From Serpens sp035497915 (GTDB taxonomy: Bacteria; Pseudomonadota; Gammaproteobacteria; Pseudomonadales; Pseudomonadaceae), in contig NZ_DATJCS010000001.1 in assembly GCF_035497915.1 (NCBI RefSeq), positions 16,620-80,619 of the forward strand: a stretch of DNA of 64,000 nucleotides, written 5' to 3'. The position numbers were made by a program, and so were the translations under genes. Shown in pieces: positions 16,505-25,162 of this stretch (positions are counted from its first letter, which is position 1; every line of letters begins with the position of its first letter). Under the pieces are notes generated by a model that saw only the letters and a list, made by a program, of their open reading frames with translations, ran no database searches and had not been told where the DNA came from.

Positions 16505-18418
16505 ATGAAACTGTCCCGTCTGGCCCTGGCGATCGCCCTGGCCTCCCCTGCGGCCTTCGCCGCCAATGAAACGCCACGCCTCGATAAACAGCTGAAACTG
16601 TCGGAGGTGGTGGTGACGGCGTCGCGTACCCTCGAAGCCGCCAGCGACAGCAGCGCCTCGGTGAGCGTGTTTACCCGTGCCGATATCGACCGTTTGCGCC
16701 CGGCCACCGTGCAGGAGCTGCTGACTCACGTGCCCGGCGTGCAGGTCGCCAACTACGGCGGACGCGGCGCCAGTTACGGCCTGTACATCCGCGGCACCAG
16801 CACTGCGCAGAGCCTGATCCTGGTCGATGGCGTGCGGGTCGGTTCGGCCACCATGGGCGGCGCCAGTCTGCAGTACCTGAATGTCGATCAGATCGAACGC
16901 GTTGAAGTGCTGCGCGGCTCGCGGTCGGCCATCTACGGCGCCGACGCCATGGGCGGTGTCATTCAGGTTTTCACCCGCAGCAGCAAGGGCCAGGGGCTGA
17001 AACCTTTCGTGCGCCTGGCCGGCGGTAGCGACAACACCTGGGAACGCACCCTGGGACTGTCCGGCGGCGATGCGCAAACGCGCTTCAACCTCAGCGCCAG
17101 CCTGGAGGAAACCGACGGCTTCGACCGCACCCAGGTCTCCTACCCCAGCGATGCCGATGACGACGCCTATCGCAACCGGGCGCTGTCCCTGAGCCTGAGC
17201 CATCGCTTCAACGACAGCCTGGAAGCCGGCCTGAAGGTGCTGGACCAACGTGGCAAGACCGAGATCGACAACCCGTTCGGACGCTGGGACAACACGCTGT
17301 TCACCAGCTTCCCCGCCGCACCCTACGATGAATTCGCCGTCAGCAGCAGTAGCCTGTACGTGGACGGCCAGTTCGGCGAGCGCTGGAACAGCGTTCTGGA
17401 ACTGGGCCACAGCGAAGACAAGCAGGAGAACTTCGACAAGCTGTTCCCCGGCAGTTCGGTGAACAACACCTACCGCGACTCCGCCGGCTGGCTGAACACC
17501 TTTCACGTGAACGACGCCCACCGCCTGCTGGTCGGTCTCGACTATCTCAACGACAAGGTCAGCAGCAGCAACGCGTTCGACCAGACCAGCCGCTGGAACC
17601 AGGCAGCCATCCTTCAACACAGATTCCAGGGTGAATCCTTCGGCACCGAGCTGGGCGTGCGTCATGACCAGAACGAACAGTTTGGCCATGAAAATACCTT
17701 CAATGCCGCGCTGAGCGTATCGCTCAATGCCGACCATCAGATGATCGTCTCCTACGCCGAAGGCTTTCGTGTGCCCACCTTCGCCGATCTGTACTGGCCG
17801 GATGAGGGCTGGACCAAAGGCAATCCCGATCTGCAGCCGGAAAGATCCAGGAGCTACGAGCTGAAGTGGCGTGCTCAACTGGCTACGGAAACCCGCCTGG
17901 AGGCCTCGGCCTACCGTACCGACTTCCGCGATCTGCTGGTCTATGCGAGCGACCCGATCACCTGGGTCGGCAGCACGCAGAACCTGGGCGTCGCCCGCAT
18001 CAACGGCTTCGAGGCCAGCCTGGAACAGGAGCTGCTCGGCTGGCAGGCCGGCCTCGGCATCAGCGTCATCGACCCGCGCAATCGCGAAACCGGCCGTATC
18101 CTGCCCAACCGCGCCAAGCGCACCCTGAGCCTGGATCTGGATCGACAATTCGGCACCGTGGGCGTCGGCGCCAGCTGGCGGGCGGTCAGTCGCAGCTTCA
18201 ACGACGCTACCAACACGCAGGAGATCGCCGGCCATGGCGTGCTCGACCTGCGCGCCAGCTGGAAGGCCAGCAACGAACTGGGCTTCGACCTGAAGCTGGC
18301 CAACATCCTCGACAAGGACTACAGCCGCCTGCTGTATTCCTACAACGGCGAGTCGTATGGCTACCGCGAGGCGCCTTTCAGCCTGATGCTCGGCGTGACC
18401 TGGACCCCCTCCCTGTAA
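16505..18418 (+). CDS. btuB: TonB-dependent vitamin B12 receptor BtuB
   Basis: A 637-residue outer-membrane receptor. A signal peptide (to about AFAANE) is followed by the TonB box region SEVVVTASR, a plug domain (LLTHVPGVQVANYGGRG, LILVDGVRVGS, QIERVEVLRGSRSAIYGADAMGGVI) and a long beta-barrel. The upstream cobalamin riboswitch makes B12 or another corrinoid the expected substrate. btuF, btuC and btuD homologues follow after 90 bp, giving an outer-to-inner membrane uptake path. Confidence 0.93.
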   Translation: MKLSRLALAIALASPAAFAANETPRLDKQLKLSEVVVTASRTLEAASDSSASVSVFTRADIDRLRPATVQELLTHVPGVQVANYGGRGASYGLYIRGTSTAQSLILVDGVRVGSATMGGASLQYLNVDQIERVEVLRGSRSAIYGADAMGGVIQVFTRSSKGQGLKPFVRLAGGSDNTWERTLGLSGGDAQTRFNLSASLEETDGFDRTQVSYPSDADDDAYRNRALSLSLSHRFNDSLEAGLKVLDQRGKTEIDNPFGRWDNTLFTSFPAAPYDEFAVSSSSLYVDGQFGERWNSVLELGHSEDKQENFDKLFPGSSVNNTYRDSAGWLNTFHVNDAHRLLVGLDYLNDKVSSSNAFDQTSRWNQAAILQHRFQGESFGTELGVRHDQNEQFGHENTFNAALSVSLNADHQMIVSYAEGFRVPTFADLYWPDEGWTKGNPDLQPERSRSYELKWRAQLATETRLEASAYRTDFRDLLVYASDPITWVGSTQNLGVARINGFEASLEQELLGWQAGLGISVIDPRNRETGRILPNRAKRTLSLDLDRQFGTVGVGASWRAVSRSFNDATNTQEIAGHGVLDLRASWKASNELGFDLKLANILDKDYSRLLYSYNGESYGYREAPFSLMLGVTWTPSL

Positions 18419-18427
18419 CACCCCAGC

Positions 18428-18449
18428 GGTTGCCGGCGCGCCGGCAACC
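18428..18449. other. Perfect GC palindrome after btuB
   Basis: Arms GGTTGCCGGCG and CGCCGGCAACC with no spacer, between btuB and btuF. It lacks a T-run, so it is a weak terminator candidate at best; it may instead stabilise the btuB mRNA 3' end. Confidence 0.5.
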
Positions 18450-18508
18450 CGCCATATTCCGCGAGCGCCGTCGATACGGCGCTTCCACTGATTCGACGAG
18501 GCGTTGTC

Positions 18509-19279
18509 TTGCTGCGTGCCCTGTTCCTGCCCCTGCTCCTGTCGCTTGCCCTGCCGGCGCAGGCGGACAACGCGCCGCAGCGCATCGTCTCCCTCGACCT
18601 GTGCCTGGATTGGATGGTTGCCCATTACCTGCCCCCCGCGCGGGTGGCCGCGCTGTCGCAGATGCAGCAGCGCTACCCCGTCGACTGGATCGGCCCGCAG
18701 TGGCCCGCCCATGACGGCAGCCTGGAGCAGGTGTACTCGCTCCAGCCTGATCAGGTGGTGGTCGGCCAGTTCGCCGCTACCCTGTTGCGCCAGCGCCTGC
18801 AGGCGATCGGCGTGTCGGTGGAGGTGCTGCCCCTGCCGACGACTCTGGCGCAGGTGGCCGCCTATGAGCGGCAGTTCCTGCGCGCCGTCCAGCTGTCCGA
18901 AACCTTGGCCAGCGCCCCGCCGCCGGCGCTGCCGGCGCCGAATCGCCCGCAACGCCTGCTGCTGCTCGGCGCCAACGGCATCGGCACCGGGCGTGGCACG
19001 CTGGAACACGAAATCCTCGAACGCGCCGGCTGGCGCAACTACCTGAGTGCCGATGGCTACCAGCGCCTGGACCTGGAGCAGGTGGTGACCGATCCGCCGG
19101 ATGCGATTCTCTGGGCCGCGCCGGAACACCAGGCGCTGGCCAACCAGTTCGCCGAACACGCTGCACTCAAGCACGCCGTGCCCGCCGAACGCTGGCTCGC
19201 CACCGACTACTGGCGCTGGCAATGCCCCGGCCCCTGGACCTGGGAACTGATAGGACAACTGCACCAATGGCTCGATTGA
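18509..19279 (+). CDS. btuF: Cobalamin ABC transporter substrate-binding protein
   Basis: A 256-residue periplasmic protein with a signal peptide (LLLSLALPAQA, cleavage before DNAPQ) and the metal-chelate/cobalamin binding-protein fold (QRIVSLDLCLDWMVAHYL, QVYSLQPDQVVVGQF, PPDAILWAAPEHQAL). The only plausible start is TTG at 18509, with the signal peptide beginning right after and a GACGAGG upstream. The end overlaps the permease gene by 13 bp. B12 is the likely ligand from context; siderophore binders share the fold. Confidence 0.85.
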   Translation: MLRALFLPLLLSLALPAQADNAPQRIVSLDLCLDWMVAHYLPPARVAALSQMQQRYPVDWIGPQWPAHDGSLEQVYSLQPDQVVVGQFAATLLRQRLQAIGVSVEVLPLPTTLAQVAAYERQFLRAVQLSETLASAPPPALPAPNRPQRLLLLGANGIGTGRGTLEHEILERAGWRNYLSADGYQRLDLEQVVTDPPDAILWAAPEHQALANQFAEHAALKHAVPAERWLATDYWRWQCPGPWTWELIGQLHQWLD

Positions 19280-20253
19280 TCACTCCCCTGCTCGTTCTGC
19301 TGGCGCTGTGCCTGGCGCTGCTGTCGCTGGGCCTGGGCTCGACGCAGGTGTCGGTCATTACCGGCCTGCTCGACTGGCTGAGCGGCGGCAACGGCGCGGA
19401 CGCCATCGTGATCGGCGAGATCCGCCTGCCACGTACCCTGCTGGCGCTGACCGTGGGCGCGGCGCTGGGGCTTGCCGGCGCGGCGCTGCAGGGCCTGCTG
19501 CGCAATCCGCTGGCCGATCCGGGGCTGACCGGCGCCAGCCAGGGCGCAGCGCTGGGCGCGGCCACGGTGTTCTATTTCGGCCTGCTGCCCTGGGCCGGCG
19601 CCTTCGCTCCGGCGCTGGCCGGCCTGTGCGGCGCGGCCATCGCGCTGGTGCTGATGCTCGCCCTGGCCGGCTCCAGTGGCGCCGGCATGGTGCTGCTCGC
19701 CGGTCTGGCGATCAGCACCCTGAGCGGCGCGCTGCTGGCGGCGGTGCTCAACTTCGCGCCCAACCCCTATGCCATGCAGGAACTGGTGTTCTGGCTGCTC
19801 GGCTCGGTGTCCGAACGCGGCCTGGAGCATCTGCTGCTGCTCGGCCCGGCGCTGCTGGTCGGCTTCTGGCTGATCTGGAGCCAGCGCCGCCTGCTGCTCG
19901 GGCTGAGCCTCGGCGAGCAGGTGGCGCAGAGCCTGGGCCTGGCCCACAAGCGCGGCAGCCGGCTGATCGTGCTGGGTTGCGCGCTGCTGGTCGGCGCCTC
20001 GGTGGCGGTGGCCGGCGGCATCGGCTTCGTCGGCCTGCTGGTGCCGCACCTGGTGCGTCCGCTGGTGCGCCATCGCCCGGATCGCCTGCTGATTCCCTCG
20101 GCGCTGGCCGGCGCCAGCCTGGTCTGCCTGGCGGACATGGCGGTGCGCCTGTTGCCGCCGGGACGCGAACTGAAGCTGGGCGTCCTGACCGCGCTGATCG
20201 GCGCGCCGCTGTTCATCTGGCTGGTGTGGAAGGAGCGCAAGCAATGGATCTGA
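19267..20253 (+). CDS. btuC: Cobalamin ABC transporter permease (FecCD/BtuC family)
   Basis: A 328-residue inner-membrane permease with about ten hydrophobic segments. It shows the FecCD signatures: IRLPRTLLALTVGAALGLAGAALQGLLRNPLADPG near residue 60, and GGIGFVGLLVPHLVRPLVRHRPDRLLIPSALAGA near the C-terminus. The ATG at 19267 overlaps the btuF end, and the gene's stop overlaps btuD by 10 bp, so btuF-btuC-btuD are translationally coupled. Confidence 0.9.
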   Translation: MARLITPLLVLLALCLALLSLGLGSTQVSVITGLLDWLSGGNGADAIVIGEIRLPRTLLALTVGAALGLAGAALQGLLRNPLADPGLTGASQGAALGAATVFYFGLLPWAGAFAPALAGLCGAAIALVLMLALAGSSGAGMVLLAGLAISTLSGALLAAVLNFAPNPYAMQELVFWLLGSVSERGLEHLLLLGPALLVGFWLIWSQRRLLLGLSLGEQVAQSLGLAHKRGSRLIVLGCALLVGASVAVAGGIGFVGLLVPHLVRPLVRHRPDRLLIPSALAGASLVCLADMAVRLLPPGRELKLGVLTALIGAPLFIWLVWKERKQWI

Positions 20254-20972
20254 TCCGCCTGGACCGGCTGGCCGTGCCCGGCCGTCTGCAACCGCTGCGC
20301 CTGGCCCTCGCGCCCGGCGAGATGCTCGGCGTGATCGGTCCCAACGGCGCCGGCAAGTCCACGCTGCTCAACGCGCTGGCGGGCGTGCAGCCCTACACCG
20401 GCACGCTGGACTACTTCGGTTTCGACGCCCGGCGCCTGGGGCCGAAACAGCGCGCCCAGCGCATCGGCTTTCTGCCGCAGAGCCATCACAGCGCCTGGTC
20501 ACTGTGCGTCGAAGACGTGGTGGCGCTCGGCCGTTTGCCGTGGGGCGATGAAGACGCCGCGCTGATCGAGTCGGCCATGGCGCGCACCGGCGTGCTGCCC
20601 TGGCGGCGGCGCAAGGTGGCGGAGCTGTCCGGTGGCGAGCAGGCCCGCGTGTGGCTGGCCCGTGTGCTGGCCGGCCAGCCGGTGCTGCTGCTGGCCGACG
20701 AGCCGGTGGCCAGCCTGGACCTGCTGCACCAGCGCAAGGTGATGGAGCTGCTGCGCGAGCACGCCCGCCAGGATCGCGCGGTGGTGCTGTCGATCCACGA
20801 CCTGGGCCTGGCCGCGCGCTACTGCGACAAGCTCTGCCTACTGGCCGAGGGGCAGTTGCTGGCCTTCGGCACGCCGCGCGAGGTGCTGACCGAGGCCCAT
20901 GTGGCGGCCGCCTTCCAGGTCGAGGTGCATGTGGACCTCGACGCCCAGCCGCCGATCATCCTGCCCAAGTGA
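20244..20972 (+). CDS. btuD: Cobalamin ABC transporter ATP-binding protein
   Basis: A 242-residue ABC ATPase: Walker A GPNGAGKST near residue 32, Q-loop FLPQSHHSAWS, signature LSGGEQARV, Walker B VLLLADEPVASLD, and H-loop SIHDLGLAARYC. It energises the BtuF-BtuC importer. The signature 'SGGEQARVWLARVLA' and the downstream EVLTEAHVAAAF are common in the cobalamin/iron-siderophore subfamily. Confidence 0.9.
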   Translation: MDLIRLDRLAVPGRLQPLRLALAPGEMLGVIGPNGAGKSTLLNALAGVQPYTGTLDYFGFDARRLGPKQRAQRIGFLPQSHHSAWSLCVEDVVALGRLPWGDEDAALIESAMARTGVLPWRRRKVAELSGGEQARVWLARVLAGQPVLLLADEPVASLDLLHQRKVMELLREHARQDRAVVLSIHDLGLAARYCDKLCLLAEGQLLAFGTPREVLTEAHVAAAFQVEVHVDLDAQPPIILPK

Positions 20973-20979
20973 GTTCGCC

Positions 20980-21519
20980 ATGGTGCTGAAACTGAGCAAG
21001 AACCTCGACGAGGTCTGCTACCCGTTCATCCAGGACACCTCGTACCTGTGCGATTTCGAGGTGGTCACCGACGAGCTGTGCGCACTGATCGGCGGCGCGC
21101 TGGCCTACCTGCCGGACAACATGCCCGACCTGCGCGCCGACCTGGAGCAGCTGCAACCGCTGGCCTTCCACGTCAACGGCTCGGTGCGTGGCCGGCTGGC
21201 CATCGAGGAAGCGGATATCGTCTGGCTGGGTGCAAGGCTGGCCCATTACCGCGAGGAAGTCGCCGAGCAGCTGACGGGCTTCGTGCTGCCGCGCGGACTG
21301 CCACCGGTGCCGCAGCTGCACCAGGCGCGTTCGGCGGCCAAGAAGGCCATCCGTGCGCTGGTGCGCGTCGATCAGGAAGGCATCGCGGTGCCGCCGATCC
21401 TGCCGCGTATGTGCAACCTGATGTGCAATTTCTTCTTCGTGCTGACGCTGGTGGTGAACCAGCGCCGGGGTTTCGCGGAGACCTACTTCACCAGCAAGAG
21501 CTACGGCAAGAGCACCTGA
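20980..21519 (+). CDS. Degenerate PduO-type corrinoid adenosyltransferase-like protein
   Basis: A 179-residue protein that keeps the helical-bundle pattern of PduO-type ATP:cob(I)alamin adenosyltransferases: TDELCALIGGAL (res. 30-41), TGFVLPRGLPPVPQLHQARSAAKKAIRAL (res. 99-127) and NLMCNFFFVLTLVVN (res. 146-160). However, the N-terminal ATP-binding TRTGD...T motif is missing, and the catalytic RRAER-like run is AKKAIR. It may be inactive or do something else. It is 7 bp after btuD; its 3' end overlaps the convergent next gene by 19 bp. Confidence 0.65.
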   Translation: MVLKLSKNLDEVCYPFIQDTSYLCDFEVVTDELCALIGGALAYLPDNMPDLRADLEQLQPLAFHVNGSVRGRLAIEEADIVWLGARLAHYREEVAEQLTGFVLPRGLPPVPQLHQARSAAKKAIRALVRVDQEGIAVPPILPRMCNLMCNFFFVLTLVVNQRRGFAETYFTSKSYGKST

Positions 21520-21914
21520 CGCGGGATGCGGTAGACGAGGGACAACAGCACGCTGCCGGTGACCAGCAGCAGTCCCGCCACGCCTTCCAGACCCAGCGGG
21601 CTGGCCAGCGCGGCGAGCCAGGCCGGCAGGCTGGCCCACAGCATGCCGTTGCGCTGCGCACTGGCCAGGGCGGCCCAGCGCTGGTCTTCCAGCGCCGCAT
21701 CGACCGGCGGCTTGAGCGCCCAGAGTGCGCGCTTGTAGCTCGGAAACACCTTCAGGGTCGGCAGCAGACCGCACAGGCCAATGACGAACAACGTCATCGG
21801 CGGCAGCTGCGCCAGTTCCGGGACGTTGACCAGCAGCAGCCAGGGCAGCACCCCGGCCAGCAACAGTAGCCACCAGCGACGATTCAGCCGGCGATGCTGT
21901 GTCAGGCGCTCCAT
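21501..21914 (-). CDS. Small membrane protein next to ribA
   Basis: A 137-residue protein with basic ends (MERLTQHRRLNRR) and four hydrophobic stretches: WWLLLLAGVLPWLLLV, MTLFVIGLCGLLPTL, LWASLPAWLAALASPLGL and VAGLLLVTGSVLLSLVY. I recognise no domain. From memory a similar hypothetical membrane protein lies between dxs and ribA in P. aeruginosa. Its ATG shares one base with the ribA stop (TGATG), so it is co-translated with ribA. Confidence 0.7.
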   Translation of the reverse strand: MERLTQHRRLNRRWWLLLLAGVLPWLLLVNVPELAQLPPMTLFVIGLCGLLPTLKVFPSYKRALWALKPPVDAALEDQRWAALASAQRNGMLWASLPAWLAALASPLGLEGVAGLLLVTGSVLLSLVYRIPRQVLLP

Positions 21915-22528
21915 CAGGCTTCCGACTCGTCCTGATGCAGGTTGCCGAGCATGTGGCCGAGCTTGCCGGCCTTGGTGCGCAGGTAGTTGCGGTTGTGTGG
22001 GTTGAGACCGGTGAGCAGCGGCTTGCGCTCGGCGATGCGGATGCCGAAGCCTTCCAGCGCCGTTACCTTGCGCGGGTTGTTGGTCATCAGCTTGAGCGCG
22101 TGGATGCCCAGGTGGTCGAGCATCGGCAGGCAGATGCTGTATTCGCGCTGGTCGGCGGCAAAGCCCAGACGCTCGTTGGCTTCCACGGTGTCGGCGCCGC
22201 CATCCTGCAGGTGATAGGCGCGGATCTTGTTCAGCAGGCCGATGCCGCGGCCTTCCTGCCGCAGGTACAGCAGCACGCCGCGTCCTTCGGTGGCGATGGC
22301 CTTCAGCGCCGCCTCCAGCTGATACCCGCAGTCGCAGCGCTGGCTGAACAGCGCATCACCGGTCAGGCATTCGGAATGCACGCGACCGAGCACCGGCTGG
22401 CCGTCCTCGAAGCTGCCCATGGTCAGCGCCACGTGCTCCTTGCCGGTGGCCTCGTCGAGGAAACCGTGCATGGTGAATTCGCCAAAGGGGGTGGGCAGTT
22501 TGGAAGCGGCGACGAAAACGACGGACAC
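21914..22528 (-). CDS. ribA: GTP cyclohydrolase II
   Basis: A 204-residue enzyme opening the GTP imidazole ring, the first riboflavin step. All three zinc cysteines are present (Cys54, Cys65, Cys67 in CLTGDALFSQRCDCG), as are LYLRQEGRGIGLLNK and the C-terminal LMTNNPRKVTALEGFGI. The start is GTG at 22528 (SVVFVAASKLPTPFGEF follows), as known for Pseudomonas RibA. This intact copy matters because the RibBA protein further along lacks these cysteines. Confidence 0.95.
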   Translation of the reverse strand: MSVVFVAASKLPTPFGEFTMHGFLDEATGKEHVALTMGSFEDGQPVLGRVHSECLTGDALFSQRCDCGYQLEAALKAIATEGRGVLLYLRQEGRGIGLLNKIRAYHLQDGGADTVEANERLGFAADQREYSICLPMLDHLGIHALKLMTNNPRKVTALEGFGIRIAERKPLLTGLNPHNRNYLRTKAGKLGHMLGNLHQDESEA

Positions 22529-22601
22529 CGGAGGCGCTCCAGAAAAGGAAAGGCCGGGATTATAACCCCAGTGAAGCGGCTTGCGGGCGACGCCGGGCCG
22601 G

Positions 22602-23243
22602 CTACAGGCGCGACTCCAGCACCAGCACGCCGTGTTCCTCACGCCAGCGCACACGGTTGAGGAAGCTCATGCCCAGCAACGCCTGGTTGAGCGCGTTGCC
22701 CTGCAGCACCACGGCTTCCACGCCGGGCACCTCCAGGCCGCCGACATTCACCCGATCCAGGTGCACGCGCCAGCCATTCACCACGCCATTGGCGGTGTTG
22801 GCCCGCATCGGCGTGCCCTTCTGGTAATCGAGGCCCAGGCGTCGCGCCTGCTGCTCATTGATCGCCAGGCTGGTGGCGCCGGTGTCTATCAGCAGCGGCA
22901 GGGAAACGCCGTTCACCGCGCCGATCACCCGGTAATGACCACCCTCGCCCCGGGCGATGCTCACCTGCTGGCGCGTGGGCGCACTGAAGCCGGCGGACTG
23001 CTCGCGGCCCAACTCGACACGCCGCGTCTGGCCAGCGATGCGCAACAGCGCGCCCTGCGCATCGGCCGCCAGCAGCACCACCCCGCCGGGGCCGGTCTCG
23101 CCGACCCGTACCAGCTTGCGCTCGCCATCCACCGTCAGCACGGCGGCATTGGGGAACAGGCCAACCACCTGCACGTGTCCCGGCACGGCCTGGGCCAGCG
23201 AAGCAGCCAGCAGCAGGCTGGCGAACGAAAGGAAACGGGGCAT
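22602..23243 (-). CDS. Retropepsin-like aspartic protease, secreted
   Basis: A 213-residue protein with a signal peptide (FLSFASLLLAASLAQA) and a clan AA aspartic protease domain in its C-terminal half. The catalytic motif is LPLLIDTGATSLAI, with VNVGGLEVPGVEAVVL and LLGMSFLNRV completing the fold; such single-domain proteases act as dimers. An N-terminal beta-rich domain precedes it. The ATG at 23243 sits 7 nt after AGGA. Substrate unknown; a homologue lies next to ribA in other pseudomonads. Confidence 0.82.
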   Translation of the reverse strand: MPRFLSFASLLLAASLAQAVPGHVQVVGLFPNAAVLTVDGERKLVRVGETGPGGVVLLAADAQGALLRIAGQTRRVELGREQSAGFSAPTRQQVSIARGEGGHYRVIGAVNGVSLPLLIDTGATSLAINEQQARRLGLDYQKGTPMRANTANGVVNGWRVHLDRVNVGGLEVPGVEAVVLQGNALNQALLGMSFLNRVRWREEHGVLVLESRL

Positions 23244-23393
23244 CGGCACTTCCTGCGCGACATCGGAACGGGATGGGCAGGATAGCCAGCTTGGCGCCGG
23301 CTGGAGCGGGGACGGTTCACAGACGCGTGGTGGATCTGACGCCTGATATATCTCGGAGCGGGACTACCATGGCCTCATTCGTTGGAGGTCGTC

Positions 23394-23624
23394 ATGGCGA
23401 GAGGTTCCGTTTTTCAAAGCAATCGCGGGCAGATCGTTCGCTTGCCCAAGGCAGTCGCCCTGCCGGAAGGGGTGAGGCGCGTGGACGTGGTCGCCGTCGG
23501 TCGAACCAGGATCATCACGCCTGCGGGGGAAGCGTGGGACAGCTGGTTTGACGAACCCGGCGTCAGCGCCGACTTCATGACGGAACGGGAGCAACCCGCC
23601 GACCAGGAGCGCGAGGCGCTCTGA
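23394..23624 (+). CDS. vapB: VapB-type antitoxin, AbrB fold
   Basis: A 76-residue protein with the N-terminal SpoVT/AbrB-like DNA-binding pattern (VFQSNRGQIVRLPKAVALPEGVRRVDVVAVGRTRIITP) and a C-terminal toxin-neutralising tail (WDSWFDEPGVSADFMTEREQP). The start ATG follows TTGGAGG. Its stop overlaps the ATG of a ruined vapC (TGATG). It appears intact, so an antitoxin remains without a working partner; it may simply be decaying. Confidence 0.85.
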   Translation: MARGSVFQSNRGQIVRLPKAVALPEGVRRVDVVAVGRTRIITPAGEAWDSWFDEPGVSADFMTEREQPADQEREAL

Positions 23625-23740
23625 TGCTCAAGTTATGCTCGATACCAACATCTGCATTTACACCATCAAGAACCGAAGGATTCTCGGCGCGCCTGGAAGT
23701 GCTCGCCTACGACTTTGACGCCGCCGTTCATTCCGGCCTG
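23624..23740 (+). pseudogene. vapC: vapC toxin remnant
   Basis: Only the two ends of a PIN-domain VapC survive. From the second ATG (23635) one reads MLDTNICIYTIKNR, the toxin's start with the first PIN aspartate. From about 23678, in another frame, one reads EGFSARLEVLAYDFDAAVHSG, normally some 90 residues later. Compared with the usual start (MLKYMLDTN), one base is missing after ATGCTCAAGT. So there is a 1-nt deletion, a large internal deletion, and an end in a REP-like repeat. All but one catalytic acid is lost. Confidence 0.8.
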
Positions 23741-23774
23741 GACGCGACGCCGGAGCGGGAGCTTCAGCTCCGTC

Positions 23775-23798
23775 GGCCGGCATAAAGCCGGCCCTACA
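23775..23798. repeat. Single REP-like palindrome (family A)
   Basis: One family-A unit with core GGCATAAAGCC and CCTACA at the right edge, placed exactly where the vapC remnant loses homology. Confidence 0.75.
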
Positions 23799-23964
23799 GG
23801 TTCGTTGCGCGGGCGGCAACCGCTTGCCGGGGCCGGCAGGCATTTTCCGTGCATCCTTGGCCAGCCGTTGGCCGAGCCCACAGCCCACAAGGGTTGGGGC
23901 ACCTGGCATGCAAGCTGCTATCTCCTCGCTGTGCATTAGCAACCCTGCGAAATGGAGATCCAGC

Positions 23965-24474
23965 ATGCAAATCACTGCGCCTTCGGTATCACCGATCCAG
24001 ACTTTCAATCCAAGCGCTGCCAAAACGGCTCATGCACCGGACGCCACGCCCGAACCGTCCAATAGTCTCGCCGATCGCGTCACGCTGTCCGAAGCCGGCC
24101 TGCGGGCCGCCGGCGCCGCGCAAACGCACGATCATCCGGTGGAGATGTATCAGCTACCTGCCTGGATGGCCGGCAGCTACATCCAGGCGCCCAATACCCT
24201 GGGGGCAAACGCCAGCTGGCTGACCGAGCGCTATCCCCAGGTTGCTACGGCCTCGTCCGCCGAGCGCAGCGAGTACTCCAGCCTGCTACAGAGCACCTAT
24301 CAGGCGCTGCTGAAGGACAACGGCATCCACAGCGTGGCGGATCATTACCAGGCCATGATTCTCGACCGTGAATCCAGCGAGTCGCTGCGGCTGCAGATGC
24401 GGGAGCGGGTGGCGGCCAATCCACGACTGCTGGAGCTGATGAATCGGCTGGGGCTGGGGAAGGCGCTGACCTAG
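23965..24474 (+). CDS. Hypothetical protein
   Basis: A 169-residue protein of unknown function. No signal peptide or membrane segment. The N-terminal half is low-complexity (many Ala, Ser, Pro, Thr), with LADRVTLSEAGLRAAG at residues 32-47. The C-terminal half looks helical (SEYSSLLQSTYQALLKDNGI, ESLRLQMRERVAANPRLLELMNRLGLGKAL). GGAGATC lies 8 nt before the ATG at 23965; upstream in-frame extension reads like non-coding sequence. It lies between the toxin-antitoxin scar and REP repeats, an accessory-looking spot. Confidence 0.6.
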   Translation: MQITAPSVSPIQTFNPSAAKTAHAPDATPEPSNSLADRVTLSEAGLRAAGAAQTHDHPVEMYQLPAWMAGSYIQAPNTLGANASWLTERYPQVATASSAERSEYSSLLQSTYQALLKDNGIHSVADHYQAMILDRESSESLRLQMRERVAANPRLLELMNRLGLGKALT

Positions 24475-24477
24475 ATC

Positions 24478-24640
24478 CTGTGGGACCGACTTCAGTTGCG
24501 AAGCTCGGTCTACACAAAAAGCGTCGCGGCTAAAGCCCCTCCCACACAAGCGGCTGCGCCGCCGGACCTGTAGGAGCGACTTCAGTCGCGAGCTTCTGAG
24601 CGGCCGACACGAAAAGCATCGCGGCTGAAGCCGCTCCTAC
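24478..24640. repeat. Two tandem REP-like hairpins (family B)
   Basis: Two family-B palindromes: 24478-24546 (CTGTGGGACCGACTTCAG ... CCCCTCCCACA) and 24569-24640 (TGTAGGAGCGACTTCAGTCG ... GGCTGAAGCCGCTCCTAC). They occupy the gap before the pgpA 3' end and may also stabilise or end the transcript. No gene seen. Confidence 0.85.
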
Positions 24641-24669
24641 GGAAAGCGGAAAGCGGTGCGGGGCGGCTC

Positions 24670-25158
<489 letters not shown>

Positions 25159-25162
25159 GGAA

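Noticed and set aside
18428..18449. Strong terminator after btuB
   Set aside because: The palindrome is perfect, but no T-run follows on either strand; kept only as an unexplained palindrome.
16472..19267. A 931-codon open frame on the minus strand opposite btuB/btuF
   Set aside because: It lies antisense to clear btuB and btuF genes and across the riboswitch; composition is typical of GC-rich shadows.
24478..24640. Possible CRISPR array
   Set aside because: Only two imperfect palindromes with no regular spacers; they match dispersed REP-type repeats.
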